DNA of 64,000 nucleotides, taken from Scilla litardierei (lineage: Eukaryota; Streptophyta; Magnoliopsida; Asparagales; Asparagaceae). Below the pieces are notes generated by a model. The model made no database searches, was not told the DNA's origin, and saw only the letters and a list, made by a program, of their open reading frames with translations. Numbering within the stretch: the first letter of the stretch is position 1; each line of letters opens with the position of its first letter. Where the stretch lies: assembly GCA_030789695.1 (NCBI GenBank), contig CM061140.1, positions 80,538,422 through 80,602,421 of the forward strand, in the 5' to 3' direction. The translations under genes were made by a program, and so were the position numbers. This document shows, piece after piece, positions 1-11,682 of this stretch.

Positions 1-717
1 ATTCCTCCCACTATTCACTCATTCTCATCCTCACTTTCACTTATCCTGTTCTTTTGTGTTTGCTTCTTTGGCTGTGAAAGTTGCTGACGTGGCCACAAAA
101 CACACACAATAAAGTTGTGTGGGGCCCACAAAAAATTCCAATATCCACATTCACAACCCACTTTCACCCAAAAAAAACACAATACTCACTTTCACAACAC
201 TATTCACAACTTCAACCAACTCAAATTTAAACGCAAAATAACAGGCCCTAAGACTGCTGTGCTGTTGAAGCATTTCTCGAGATACATTAAGTGGTAACGT
301 GTCAGATTCAACAAGACACTGAAAAGGAATTTTGAGGAGCCTGAGCACAAGTGGTGAATGGTAACGACGTTCACATTAAGACATTTTTTATCCTTACTAG
401 ATCTAACAACGTTTACATTAACACGCTGGGAAAAGTCAAGCATTTAGCGGCATTTTTTGGAAAGCATCGGAAAAATTCAAGCATTTGCCAATGTTTTCGA
501 AAAGCGCTGGGAAAAGTTCAACATTTGCTGACGTTTTTCGAAAAGCGCCGACAAAAGTCCTACATGTACCAACGTTATTATAAGCATCGGAAAAAGGCTA
601 GGATTTGCACGCATTCTTTTAAACGCTGGCAAATGTCGAAACACCAGTAGACATTTACCAACATTTTGTAAAAACGCCGTCATAAAAAATTTGGCAAAAG
701 TCAAATTTTTAGTAGTG
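1..717. mobile_element. CACTA (En/Spm) element, right-hand end
   Basis: The sequence ends at 717 with TTTTTAGTAGTG, the inverted form of the CACTACTAAAAA terminus of plant CACTA transposons, followed by a possible 3-bp target copy AGA. From about 360 to 700 there are diverged direct repeats of roughly 55-60 bp built on an AACGCTGGGAAAAGTC-like core with CATTTGC. These look like the subterminal transposase-binding repeats of this superfamily. The left end is not in the window, and no transposase coding is visible. The first 350 bases show nothing beyond short CA-rich tracts, so where the element starts is uncertain. Confidence 0.55.
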
Positions 718-759
718 AGATCTCCAAATAAACCCTCAAACCTAAGCAAAAAGCCCAAA

Positions 760-3500
760 TGAATAAATTTGTAACGGCTAGATTATGACAGTTTATGCTT
801 CGGATAGTCGATTGATGTATAACTGACAGTCGACTGGTCAACGGCTATAAAAATCTCAACGGCTATAATATAAGCCAGGACAGGCGACTGTAGAAGACTA
901 CACAGGTGCATGTACAAAGTGCAGGTGCCTGAATATCCTTCAACATGTGACTGTCACATGGGATGGAAAGGAGATGAGAAAAATGTAACTTTCGCACTAG
1001 CGCCTTCAGACGATAAATGACCAATTCTCAGGCGACTGTAATTTGACAGGCGACTGAAAACCTCTCATCAGTCGACTGACATGCAAAGAGGGTTAAACCC
1101 AAGAAAATGCAAGTAACGCACTTGGCACACAGACGACTGGATAACAAATCCCAGACGCCTGATAGAAGACAGACGCCTGTAATATGAATGGCCGTCGTTT
1201 GTTTCCAAAAGCTCAAGAAAGGGTCAAGAAATATTTGTAAGGATCATGTCTATGGAGAAAACACTAGAAGGGGGGTTGAATAGTGTTTAAGCAATTTAAA
1301 ACGATAGTTACACCAAATTAAAATGCTAACCAACAAAATAGTACGGAATTAGAATTAAACTCAAATAAGAAACAAATGCAAACACAATTATGTTTCTAGG
1401 GTTCGGATTACCCAAGTCACTTCCCGACTTGTTCCCGGTAATCCTACGTCCCTTCCACCCGGATACCTCCGGATACTCAAGTTAGAACCCTAACTTGAGG
1501 TTTCCTTAAAACCCATTTGTAGCAACCCTACAAGTGAAATCGAATACAATCGATGACCATGACTCCCACAACCTGGGAGCAAGCAAACCGCTCTCACAAC
1601 CCGAGAGCAAATTCAAATTACGAAAGTAATGAAATATAAAAGCAACACTTACAATCACCTATGCCTTGAAGTAGAACTTGAATGAGTGGTGTGTTGTGTG
1701 TTGAAGACTCTCTTGGAAGAGAGGAGAAAGCCCTTTCTCTTGACTGCACCAAATACCTAGAGGATCACTCTTTGGTTCTAGGTTGGAGAGCAAGAGATCA
1801 AAGATTTGGAATTCTTAGGGCTTTGGATTTGAGAGCTTTAAACTTTAGAAATGAAAACTTAAGAGATAACTTGGAAGAATTGGTAACCTCTCAATGGAAC
1901 AGTAGAAGCCCCATTTATAGGTTTCTCTAATCCACAAAACAGTTTAGGCAAAAACCCTTCTGGAATCCGTGAGAAAAATCTCAACGGATAGAAACTGAAC
2001 TCGCGACAGTCGACTGTTGAAGAAACCACAGTCGACTGTTGCACAGTCAGCAAGGGTAGGTAAGAATTCATAACGGTAACTTACCACGTGGACAGTCGAC
2101 TGATGAAGCAAAGACAGTCGACTGTTGAACCAACAGTCAACTATAAATCCTTCTACAGGCGACTGGCCGAGAGATGGGTAAGTAGAATGAAATCTGGAAA
2201 TCCTTTAAGATAACAGGACAGACGACTGATGCAGATAATACAGTCGACTGTTAATCAGAACAGGCGACTGTAAATCCTTATACAGACGACTGTCAAATAC
2301 CCTGAGAATTTCCAGAGAGCAGAGTCAATAAATTGGCTCACAGACAGACGATTGTTGCAGCATACACAGTCGACTGATCCAAGGGACAGTCGACTGTATA
2401 TTCAACATAAGTCGACTGGCCGTAAAAGACAGTTCAACAAAGTTTGGGCAGAAGATAGACAGGCGACTGATTTACAAAACACAGTCGACTGTCACATGGA
2501 CAGACGCCTATGAATCGTTCATCAGTAGCCTGTGCGAAATAAACAGAGAGGCCCAAAATTAGATTGCGAAAGTTTGTGCATAACAGGTGACTGTAGAACA
2601 AAACACAGTCGACTGTTTTTGAGACAGACGACTGTAAAATGTTCAGCAGTCGACTGTTATAAACAATCCAAGCACAATCACAAGAAATGAACTGGGGTCA
2701 AAGGACAATTGATCTAATAATGTCCTAAGACAGAAATGAAGATGTGTGTGAGTGCTCCATAAATGTTCTACTTCTCAGCTACATACTAGAAGAGATAAAA
2801 GAAAATTACAGTGACGAATTCTCTCTTCTATCCATCGTATGAGCTTGAAGTCTTCATGGAGCATCAATCAACATCTACAATCACCCATTCCATTTTCATT
2901 TGCCTTCAATCAACTTTGAGTGTCATCCATTGCAAGTAGATCTTCATAATAAGCTTAGACAATGGATTAACTGCAAAATGGGGGATTAGTCACAAGTATT
3001 TATGTTTGCTCATCATTAACACCAAGTAGGGAGAAGTCCAATACTCAACAATATTGATTTGAGCTATGCACATCAGTCGGCTTTAGAAGGATGGCTAGGC
3101 GCCTGGAGATCATCCAATCGCCTGTTATGCCTTCATCAATCGACTGTGGGAGAGCCAAAAACTCTAGTTTGAGTATTCGGCAAGATGAACATACTGGGAT
3201 GATTTCTATGATAATCATAAGGTTCACTAAGATGAAAAATGCATGTCAATGAATTAGTTAGTCCATCTATCAAGGCATTACATTAAACCTAGACTCAAAA
3301 TTGAGAAAAACAATAAATGAAATAATACATGGATTACATTGCTTCCCTTAGAGTCTAATCTTCAATTTGTTGATGCCTTGATGCTCCCCATCATCTTCCA
3401 TGCTTTGGCACCCCTTGAGTCCATGCTTTGGCATTGCTCATCTTGATGGCATCCTTGCACCAAGCATTTAGTCTCCCAAAATGATATTCTTGAAATGTTA
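760..3500. repeat. LTR-like region with dense CAGTCGACTG palindromes
   Basis: More than twenty copies of the 10-bp palindrome CAGTCGACTG and variants (CAGGCGACTG, CAGACGACTG) are scattered from about 800 to 3150, usually preceded by GA and followed by T. A segment near 1256-1290 (AAACACTAGAAGGGGGGTTG) resembles a sequence I associate with LTRs of plant Copia elements of the SIRE/Maximus type. A possible TG start lies at 1247, but no matching CA end with a target duplication could be found. A TATA-like CTATAATATAAGCC lies near 865. No gag or pol coding is present. A solo or truncated LTR is the simplest reading; the exact limits are not established. Confidence 0.4.
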
Positions 3501-5304
3501 ACTATGAGATTAAAACATAAGAGTCATTAGCAACAATATAATGTTGTGATCATTATCAAAATAATATTGGTATGAAACACCAATACCTAACAAAATGGAC
3601 ACAAACAATAGACTTATGAAGGATCTCATTGTTCTAGCACCTTTTGCAAGGGCAACATATTTTTCCACTTGAAAAGCATAGATGGTTGTCATCAGAATAT
3701 GCTAAGAACACATCTATCCACTCTACGTATCATTGGTTTCTAGTCATAGTTGGATCCGATATTTCCAAAAACGATTTGTCAGGAACCACCCGCATCTGTA
3801 ATTGACGATGAAATATACATGTTTAGTTACTATCACACATTTACGTACTGTGAATTTGTGTGGACTTTCTTTTCATTACTGGCTATAAATGGGATGGCTT
3901 TTATTCCATTAGATATGCAATGCATCACATAATCTTGTATCATATTTTATGTGTTTGTGTGTTCTTTCATTTCATAAAAATTTCGACATCACCTACCAAC
4001 TGTTCTCCGAGTACACTATAGTGGGAAGTAAATGTAATCACAACTTCTTCCGACATTTGTACTCGAAGAACAATGTGTAGATGTTGCCGAAATTCTCACA
4101 AAATTAAAGAACACACTTTGCATAAAACATGATACTAGTTTAATACACGATGCATTTGCATATCTAACATGTCCACATTGGAAAAATTTAATAAATATTT
4201 ATATGTACATTCCTAATCACATGCTGCCACGAGCCAGTTGTTCTATTCGAACACGAAGGTTTCGATACCGTCAGCCGATCCGTACACGCATGTGATTCAA
4301 GAATACTACATATAACATTTATTGGATGGAAAATTCTATGGCTAGACTTAATCTACGTGTGTGTGTGTGTGTGTGTCTATATGTGTGTGTGTATTTAGTT
4401 TTTAAATTTAGAATAACATAATTTCATTTTAAATTTAACTCATAACACAAATTATATAAACACTACTGTACACATAATAAATAAACAATTTACATTACAA
4501 GGGTGCATGTACCTTGTCTCGACGAGGAAAAAAATGAATAAATACCAAAGTAACCCCCTAAGCACCGAATCCTGCATGATTCGTGTTAACATTAAAAACA
4601 CATTAAAAATTATACAAAATTAATATTGGGGATGGGAAGGGAACGGGGTAGGAATGCGATTGGGGGGTTTTGTGTGTGTTAAGTATAAGATACATCACAG
4701 TGGATCCAAATCAATAAAGGAGAAAGACTAGTTATTTTTATCACTGTTGCCGTTGATATGAAAGTTCCAACCAAAGTTTGATGCTAATTAAGTATCCATC
4801 AACATCTACCAGTCATTTTAGTACGAAAAGGCCAATTAAGCACGTTTATTTTTTAATTGAATTTGTCATGTGATTCTTATCTTCAATGGTTTGACTTTCT
4901 GATCCACGGATTGACACCTATGAAACATGACCTATCATCATCTCACAAAACTATCAGCGTGATTTGGGCCCCAACAGTGTTGACATGGATATGCCGACAT
5001 AGACATGACGTTGAGCCTCGGCAAGTTCTTAAACATACATAGGATACGTGCCCCTGCATGCGTGCGTAACGCATCTCCAACACAATTCGACAACATTTTA
5101 GAAGTGTGCATGCTACATTGTGGGTAAGATCCCTTTTTTCATCAATATATACACACATCTTTCTAACACTACCATCTACCACATCAAATTTACATTTGTT
5201 CTATGTTAACAACATGTGAACCGCATGACTTGCATCACATGTTTACTAGATTAATTTGAACCTCATATAGTATCGTCCTAAGCTTAACGTTCTACTTACT
5301 TTCC
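3501..5304. other. AT-rich intergenic stretch without recognisable genes
   Basis: Only short open frames of about 60 codons occur, without similarity I recognise or convincing splice context. Two short GT microsatellites, (GT)10 at 4357-4376 and (GT)5 at 4383-4392, are the only clear structure. Confidence 0.5.
4357..4392. repeat. (GT)n microsatellite
   Basis: Ten GT units at 4357-4376 are followed after six bases by five more units. Simple sequence repeat; no function implied. Confidence 0.9.
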
Positions 5305-5560
5305 CACTACTACAGATATGGGCTTGGGTAACGCCACTTAGATAGCGCTTTTAAAAAGCGCTATCTAAGTGAGCTCTTGTATAGCGCTTCTGCACTTATA
5401 GCAAATAAAAATAAATCAAAAAATTAAGGTAAAATCACTTAGATAGCGCTTTTTGTTAAAGCGCTATCCAAGTAATACCTTATATAGCGCTTTTTGTTAG
5501 CGCTATGGTACTAATCGTTACGTAAGAACTTTTATTAAAAAATATAATCCTTAGATAGCG
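5305..5560. mobile_element. CACTA element, left-hand end with AGCGCT subterminal repeats
   Basis: CACTACTACAGATATGGG at 5305 is a CACTA-type terminus. It is followed by at least seven copies, in both orientations, of GATAGCGCTTTT / AAAAGCGCTATC, some forming back-to-back hairpins (5341-5367 and about 5443-5467). Dense short subterminal repeats in both orientations are typical of CACTA elements. The opposite end (CTGTAGTAGTG) was not found in the window, so the element is truncated, nested or longer than this stretch. Confidence 0.55.
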
Positions 5561-6024
5561 CTTAAACAAAACATCCCAGCCTGTGTGAGGGAAAAATTTC
5601 CCGATTCCCGCGATCCCTCTCGTATCCCAAGCCCTAAGTTCGCCTCCCCCTCCTCCCAACCCTCGTCTCAAGCCTCCCCCTCCTCACAGCCATCTTCGAC
5701 CTCCCCCTCCTACTTCATCAGCGCCTAGTCCAGCGGCGTCTCCGACCCTCAGTGACGGAAGGGGAGAAGATTGCCGTCTCCGACACATTTTCAGCCGTTC
5801 TACTTCATCATCGGCGTCTCAAGAATCCCCACCGCAGCGGCCACCCTCTGCTCTGACAACCAATCCCTAATTTCTGTATGCTTCCCTTCTTCTCAAACCC
5901 CTAATAAAACCATAAAAAGCCTTTCTTTATCTCATCATCTCTCTATCTCAGGATATCAGAAAATCGATCAACACATTCAAGGGCATCACTGTCGATCTTG
6001 AGAGAGAGAGAGACGAAGACCGAC

Positions 6025-6138
6025 ATGGTGAGCAAGTTGGAAGAGGTTGTGCTGGAGATGCTCGAGACCTACGACGATTGTACACGATTCTCAGACGCCA
6101 TCAATTTCATTGGCGAATCGTACCAGCCTTCTGATCAG
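6025..6138 (+). pseudogene. Orphan first exon, 38 codons, unknown family
   Basis: An ATG at 6025 opens 38 codons (starting MVSKLEEVVLEMLETYDD, ending SYQPSDQ) that stop at a good splice donor, CAG|GTGATT, at 6138/6139. The preceding 450 bases are C- and T-rich with CCCTAA words, like a plant promoter and 5' UTR. No second exon could be found in the next 1.8 kb. The encoded segment is acidic and helical and I do not recognise its family. Lying just inside a CACTA terminus, it may be a captured 5' gene fragment; a real gene with a very long first intron is the alternative. Confidence 0.4.
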
Positions 6139-7954
6139 GTGATTTTTTTAAAAAATTTGATTATTTGTTTTCTTTCTTCTTAATTTTTTAAATAATTACA
6201 TTTTGGTTAAATTTTGGTTTGGTAAATGGCCGCCTATTCATTTCATAAGCTTTGCACAAAGTTATAATAACATGCTCTACTCATTTCATTTATTTGGACT
6301 CTGTTTATAATAGCATTATCACATGTTTTACACAAAAAACTCTGCATCTATTTTCATACATGTTGTGCATTGGTCTTTTAATTGTACACCATATCCTTCC
6401 CTAGTCACATTCATCACTTGCAAACTAACTACTAAAATCATAAGATATGATGGGAGAGACCCAATGACAACACATCATTTTTGAGGCTAATACCCTTAGC
6501 CTACATTGTGGGGATTATGTCGGAGCATTTGCTGTATCTTTCCAACACTTCCATCTTGATGATAATTAGTTGGATAGCTTTCTGGATTCAGTCAAAGGGG
6601 AGACATGATGACAACACCTCATTTTAAGGCTTATACTCCCAGTTTTCATTGTTATGATCCTGGGTGAAGCCTTGGCAGTTACGACACCTCTTTTTCTTGT
6701 TTGCCTAGGAAGAGGAAACATGTGTTTTGGGCTGAAATCTAGAGTCTGGGATACGATCATGCCTTCATAAGCCTTTTATGCTTCATTCTTGTTGTAATAA
6801 TGCGCAAAATTCGTGGTCTCATCTTATCATTCTTAATGGCTGCACATCCTTGCATGGTATTCCAGTCATTTGCAAAACCCTACAATCACATGTCCTATCA
6901 CTGAGATTTGGTGTGTAATTGCCCTTGTCGAAGCCTTGAAAGTCTTTTTGAAATTGTCATAGATGCGTCTATGCATCATGGAGCATTAGCTTGAATATTT
7001 CTAACCAACCATGCATTTTGAACAAGCAAACCTTAGTTTAACTGCAAATTAATTTTGATATCATTACAACCATGCTATTTTATCCTTTTTGCGCTAATAT
7101 GGTAAAAAAGATGAGCACTTTATGTAAACTTTGATACTAGAAGTGAGGCTAAAGATATTAGAAGGATACAGAGCATGACACCTCTGAACATATGTAACTG
7201 GCTTCATACGCTTCTACCAGGTAAGATATCAGATTGAACTTTCAAATTTCTTTTTCAATGATTTGGTATCAGAATGACTTTGTATTTGTGGATGCAGATA
7301 TTATATCCCATCATAAGGAATAATTCATGTATTATGTGATTAATTACTGGCATCCCATTAGACATTCATGCATCATTATTATCTGCTACTTTAAAGTCAT
7401 ATGCGTTATGCACTATCAAGCTGTAAGTGATTCAGTGTACATGAATTGATAACAGTTCTTCATTTCTCACATGACTTCTTATTCTTTATGATATTGTTAG
7501 AGTTATATTTGAATTATGAGGGTTGCATGTCTATAGATAAGAATTATACTAGGACAGTTGAACTATTTCACTGGACACAGTTTGATATGGCATGTCCACT
7601 GAATGCGGCTAGTTAGTTTATGTCTGCACCATAGACGAGTCAATGAGATGTTATACATGGGATACTTCTGTATTTGAAGGGTGCATTCAGAAGAGAGCTC
7701 ATATATCCTGTCATGTCCGTATTCAGATTGCTAGTTTCTCAAATGCAGACTGGGCATGATCGCATATATCCTGTCATGGCCGAATTTAGGCATTATTGAA
7801 TTATTGAATTGAATACCCAAAACTGTTCTTTTAATCTTCAACAATGTTTGCATGAATCTGGCCATGAGCTTGTTGTCACCAGAACTTGCAGTTTTTGTTC
7901 AATACATCTTTTGTTGATTCGGCATTGGATTTCTTTCAGCTATAGTTGGTGATG

Positions 7955-7957
<3 letters not shown>
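6139..7957. other. AT-rich stretch without recognisable coding
   Basis: No open frame of note. It could be intron of the orphan exon at 6025-6138 or plain intergenic DNA. Nothing repeated was noticed apart from a duplicated phrase around 7690-7780 (CATATATCCTGTCATG twice). Confidence 0.4.

Positions 7958-7991
<34 letters not shown>
7958..7991. repeat. (TA)n microsatellite abutting a transposon terminus
   Basis: About 17 TA units run directly into the 72-bp terminal sequence at 7992. The same arrangement occurs at 44598-44618, which suggests that this transposon family inserts into TA repeats. Confidence 0.85.
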
Positions 7992-7993
<2 letters not shown>

Positions 7994-8063
7994 TAAAATG
8001 CGCCTGAGCTCGTGCTCAGATGGGATTCCTGCGCTCGACCCCTCCTGACCGTCCGATCCGATC
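7992..8063. mobile_element. MULE-like terminal sequence, copy 1
   Basis: This 72-bp sequence begins GGTAAAATGCGCCTGAGC directly after (TA)n and recurs at 44620-44691 with no mismatch that I can see. It contains a hairpin, CTGAGC-TCGT-GCTCAG. A start of GG(G)TAAAATG fits many plant Mutator-like TIRs. Weaker similarity (a TTGTGCAATTACC-like phrase) continues for about 70 bp. The inverted partner was not found; it may lie in the assembly gap or have been lost. A Helentron-type terminus is an alternative, but the neighbouring FAR1/MULE gene favours a MULE. Confidence 0.55.
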
Positions 8064-8173
8064 AGCGATCATGGTAATATCTGACCTTTTTGTGCAATTA
8101 CCAAAACGCCCTTTAAGCTCTTTTTAACGCGCCTCTGTACTAAACTACCTTTAACCCCTTTTGTACTAAAATA

Positions 8174-8330
8174 CAATCGCCACCAATTCTTTTGCTCATT
8201 CCCGCGCAAAACGCAGAAGCTGGAGCAATCGCCACCAATTATTTTGCTCACTCCGGCGCAAAACACAGAAGCTGGAGCAATCGCCACCAATTCTTTTGCT
8301 CACTCCGGCGCAAAACGCAGAAGCTGGAGT
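8174..8330. repeat. 52-bp tandem repeat, three copies
   Basis: Three head-to-tail copies of a 52-bp unit start CAATCGCCACCAATT and include TTTTGCTCACTCCGGCGCAA; two copies are almost identical and one differs at a few positions. The GCTCA...GCGCAAAACG part is a variant of the GCGCACAACG dyad half found throughout this element. Confidence 0.85.
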
Positions 8331-8468
8331 AGATCCCCAGTTTTGCACAAGGTCTTCGATTTCAACAGCCCACGCCTAAGATCGCCCCCAAATCCAGGCC
8401 GTCACACTCTCGTTGATTCCCCTGTTACTCTCCTCCATCGAGGTAAGGATCGACATCCCAAATTTGTT

Positions 8469-8715
8469 GGACATCTCATATTGCTCAACGCAAACAACGG
8501 GATAAATTTTTGAAGGGTTTTGCGCGGGGAGTAATTTCCAACCGTTGGACGATTAGCCTGGAAATTCCTCTCCGCGCACAACGGACTAAATTTTTGTCCC
8601 ATTTTGCGCGGTGAGTAATTTCCAAACTAGCGAAGTGTTGCGATGGAAATTACTCTCCGCGCACAACCCTTCAAACATCGCACCCGTTGTGCGCGTTGAG
8701 CAATATGAGATGTCC
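8469..8715. repeat. Inverted repeat with nested GCGC dyads
   Basis: A 23-nt segment at 8469-8491 (starting GGACATCTCATATTGC) is repeated perfectly in inverse orientation at 8693-8715. The roughly 200 bp between hold further inverted pairs (GGAGTAATTTCCA against TGGAAATTACTC, and GCGCACAAC against TTGCGCGG), so the whole could fold into one branched stem. It lies just upstream of the transposase-like gene. Confidence 0.75.
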
Positions 8716-9028
8716 ATCAAAACTTGCCGAAGCAGCTCATATAGCACAACAACATGGAGCGAATGGCGTACATAATATTGCCCACCGCGCAAAACGGTTG
8801 ATATGTTTGATTTTTTGATGGATTTGATCCGGTCATCAAATATGATGGTAACAATTAGATCAGATTGAAAAAGAATAGATATAATACGCAAGGTTTTAAC
8901 ATGATTAGTAATAGTAGTGTGGTTTCAACTAACATGCTGATGATGATCGACTGATACTTGGATAGACATGTATAGCAGTCATGCTGCGGCAATATTACTG
9001 ATATTTTTACTTGTTTCTAATGTAGAAA

Positions 9029-11555
9029 ATGAAAATCGAAGAGAGTGAACCCTATGTGCATGATCAGGAGATGCCAAATGAGATTGAAGCTGAAAATGAC
9101 AGTGCAAACAGCGTATATCAAGAGGATAGGCATAGTGATAATGAAAAAGGCAGCCCACATGTTGGAATGACATTTCAAACAGAAGAAGATGCGTATCAAT
9201 TTTATAATACATATGCAGCAATGAAAGGTTTTGCAACCCGAAAGGGATCTACGGGAAAGGGAAAAGATGGCAATACCACGAGGAGGAAGTATACGTGCAA
9301 CAAAGAAGGGTATAAAAGCTTAAAAGATAAGAGGGAGATAGGGAGGGACGTTAATCGAAGGAAAAACGAGAGAGAAGGCTGTATGGCTCGAATGACAGTT
9401 CATAAAATCACCGGAGGAGTATGGCGCATAAACTCCTTTAATGATGATCATAATCATGAGTTGATAAAAAGCCCAGCGAAGATTCAGATGCTACGGTCAC
9501 ATAAAAGATCGCAGATGGACGGAACATGTAGGAATTTAGTTGATCAGATGCGTGGCTGTGGAGTAGGACCTACAAAGATTGCAAGGATTCTAAATGCCAC
9601 GAGTAGTAGTAATGTCAATATTACTACGCAACAATGCATTGATCATGGGAGAGTAGAAAGAAAGAACAACATTGGGAAGGAATGCATTAGAGTAATAGAA
9701 CAATTTATTAAAAGGCAAGCTACAGACTCTCAGTTCTATTATGCTATTGAGCATGATGAAGAGAATGTATGCAGGAGTATATTTTGGGCTGATGGAAGGG
9801 CGAGGACATCATACAGCCAGTTTGGAGATGTTGTTGTATTTGATGTCACTTATAAGACAAATAGATTCATGTTGCCTTTTGCACCTTTTACAGGTGTCAA
9901 TCATCATAAACAGTCTATTTTATTTGGATGTGCTCTTCTTGCTGATGAGAAGGAAGAATCCTTTGTTTGGTTATTCGGACAGTGGTTAACATGTATGTGG
10001 GATAAAGCACCAGGAGCTATCATCACCGATCAAGACCCGGCAATATGCAATGCAATCAAAAGAGTTTTTCCAAATACAAAACACAGGTATTGCATATGGC
10101 ATATCAGTCTGCACGAAGATGAGCATCTACGTTCATTGCGGTCTTCTTATAACCCTGAATTTGAAGAAGACTATGCAAACTGGTGTAAGAACAGTCAAAA
10201 TGTTGAAGAAGCTGAGAATTGTTGGTGCATCTTAATGGAGAAGTACCAAACGGAATTTCAGGAGCCATTGACAGAAAAACAAAAAAATGAAATGAAAGCC
10301 TGGAAGTGCTTGCATACGATGCATGAGAAAGCACAGCATTGGATTAAGGCGTACCTACTGGATACTTTCTTTGCGGGTATGAATGTTAATACGATAGAGA
10401 TTGGTGTAAAAATATATGATCAAAATAAACTCAGCACATGGTATTCATTTCTTGTTTTGTGTGTAGGCATGGCGTCCAGCCAAAGGAGTGAAAGCATGAA
10501 CGCGTATTTTGATGGATACGTAAACTGTATGACTCCATTATACGAGTTCATTGATCAATATGATAAAGCCGTAAAATTTCAGCGAGACAAAGAGGAGAGA
10601 GAAGATACTTTTTGTATGCGGAACAAACCAGAATTTAGCGGCATGCATGAGTTAGAGGTTCATGCCGCAAAGGTATATACTAGAAACATATTTTCCATTT
10701 TTCAAAATCGTTTCAAAAATACTTTATACTGTCGGCACGAAAGGGTGAGCACGGATGGGGACACGAGCACGTATAGAGTAACTATGCGGATTGATGGAAA
10801 GAGCTACGTGCATAATGTTCAATGCAATATATCTAAGGGAATGTTCAGGTGTACGTGTGCAAGGGCGGTGACTGAAGGTTTGCTATGCACGCAAATTTTA
10901 TATATGATGAAGCAAAAGTATGATATGCAAGCCATCCCTGAGAGATATATTTTACCCAGGTGGACTCTAAATGCAAGACATAGCATCATGAGTCTTGGGG
11001 CCTCGTCGACTAGCACAGTACACGGAGTGCGTCTAACTCAAATTACTCCACTTCAAGCCTGGAGACTTCGTTCATCATTCGATAAAGTCGTGGAGGCGGT
11101 AACAAGAGATCCCCTTCTGTTTGATGTCGTCTTTGGGTGGGCAAACAGTTTTTTGGACCAGCATAATATGACTAATAAAGCGCAAACTGCTTCTGGAGAG
11201 CCAAGATCACAGGTGGGGTCCAGTGCACCTATCAAACAAGAAGTGGGAGTAAATGATGTCATTATGCATGATCCTGCAAAAGCTAGAACTAAAGGCCGAC
11301 CACGAGTGGTGTCAAGGATTCCGTCTGGAATACAAGTCTCACAAGAACAAAGTCAAACAAGAACAAGGACATGCAGTGTTTGTGCAGAAAAGGGTCATGA
11401 CATGAGAACTTGTCGTATGAGCACAGCTGGTAGAAATAAGGTATATATGAGCACAGCTGGTTACTATTTTATATACTAGTATAAATTATTGTAACATCAT
11501 TGCTCCATAATCTCTGTAGGAAAAATCTTCGCCCGATGACTTAACAAGGCTGTGA
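9029..11555 (+). CDS. FAR1/FRS-type Mutator transposase-like protein, three exons
   Basis: Exons 9029-10376, 10467-11440 and 11520-11555 give a 785-residue protein. The 90-bp intron 10377-10466 is in frame and stop-free, so an 816-residue read-through frame also exists, but splicing restores the family's continuous FFAGM...QRSESMN segment. In read-through numbering: FAR1 DNA-binding domain about 47-145 (C90, C118, H141, H143), MULE transposase domain about 265-360 with D272 (FDVTY), D334 (ITDQD) and E488 (QRSESMN), SWIM finger about 598-624 and a C-terminal zinc knuckle 782-795 (C-x2-C-x4-H-x4-C). The SWIM finger reads CTC...CTQ, so the usual final His is Gln. The family comprises MULE transposases and the light-signalling proteins FHY3/FAR1 derived from them. 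Because the gene sits between transposon-type repeats next to a MULE-like terminus, I favour an element-borne gene. A TGTAG acceptor just before the ATG suggests a 5' UTR intron. Confidence 0.88.
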
Positions 11556-11682
11556 TATGAAGGATGACATTTTTATATCCTAAAGGTAACAATTTTGTAT
11601 CAGCTTGAAAGAAATATACTACATGCATCTGTCACGGACATATCAGTGTAAATGGGTTGTAAGTAAACTGGTTCTCTTTAAA

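Noticed and set aside
1247..3053. Precise solo LTR from TG at 1247 to CA near 3053
   Set aside because: The adjoining 5-mers (GATCA and ATATT) do not match, and the CAGTCGACTG motif continues on both sides of the proposed limits.
8906..8920. AATAGTAGTG as the right end of the CACTA element starting at 5305
   Set aside because: Only the last few bases fit; no AGCGCT subterminal repeats lie next to it, and it is inside the MULE-like region.
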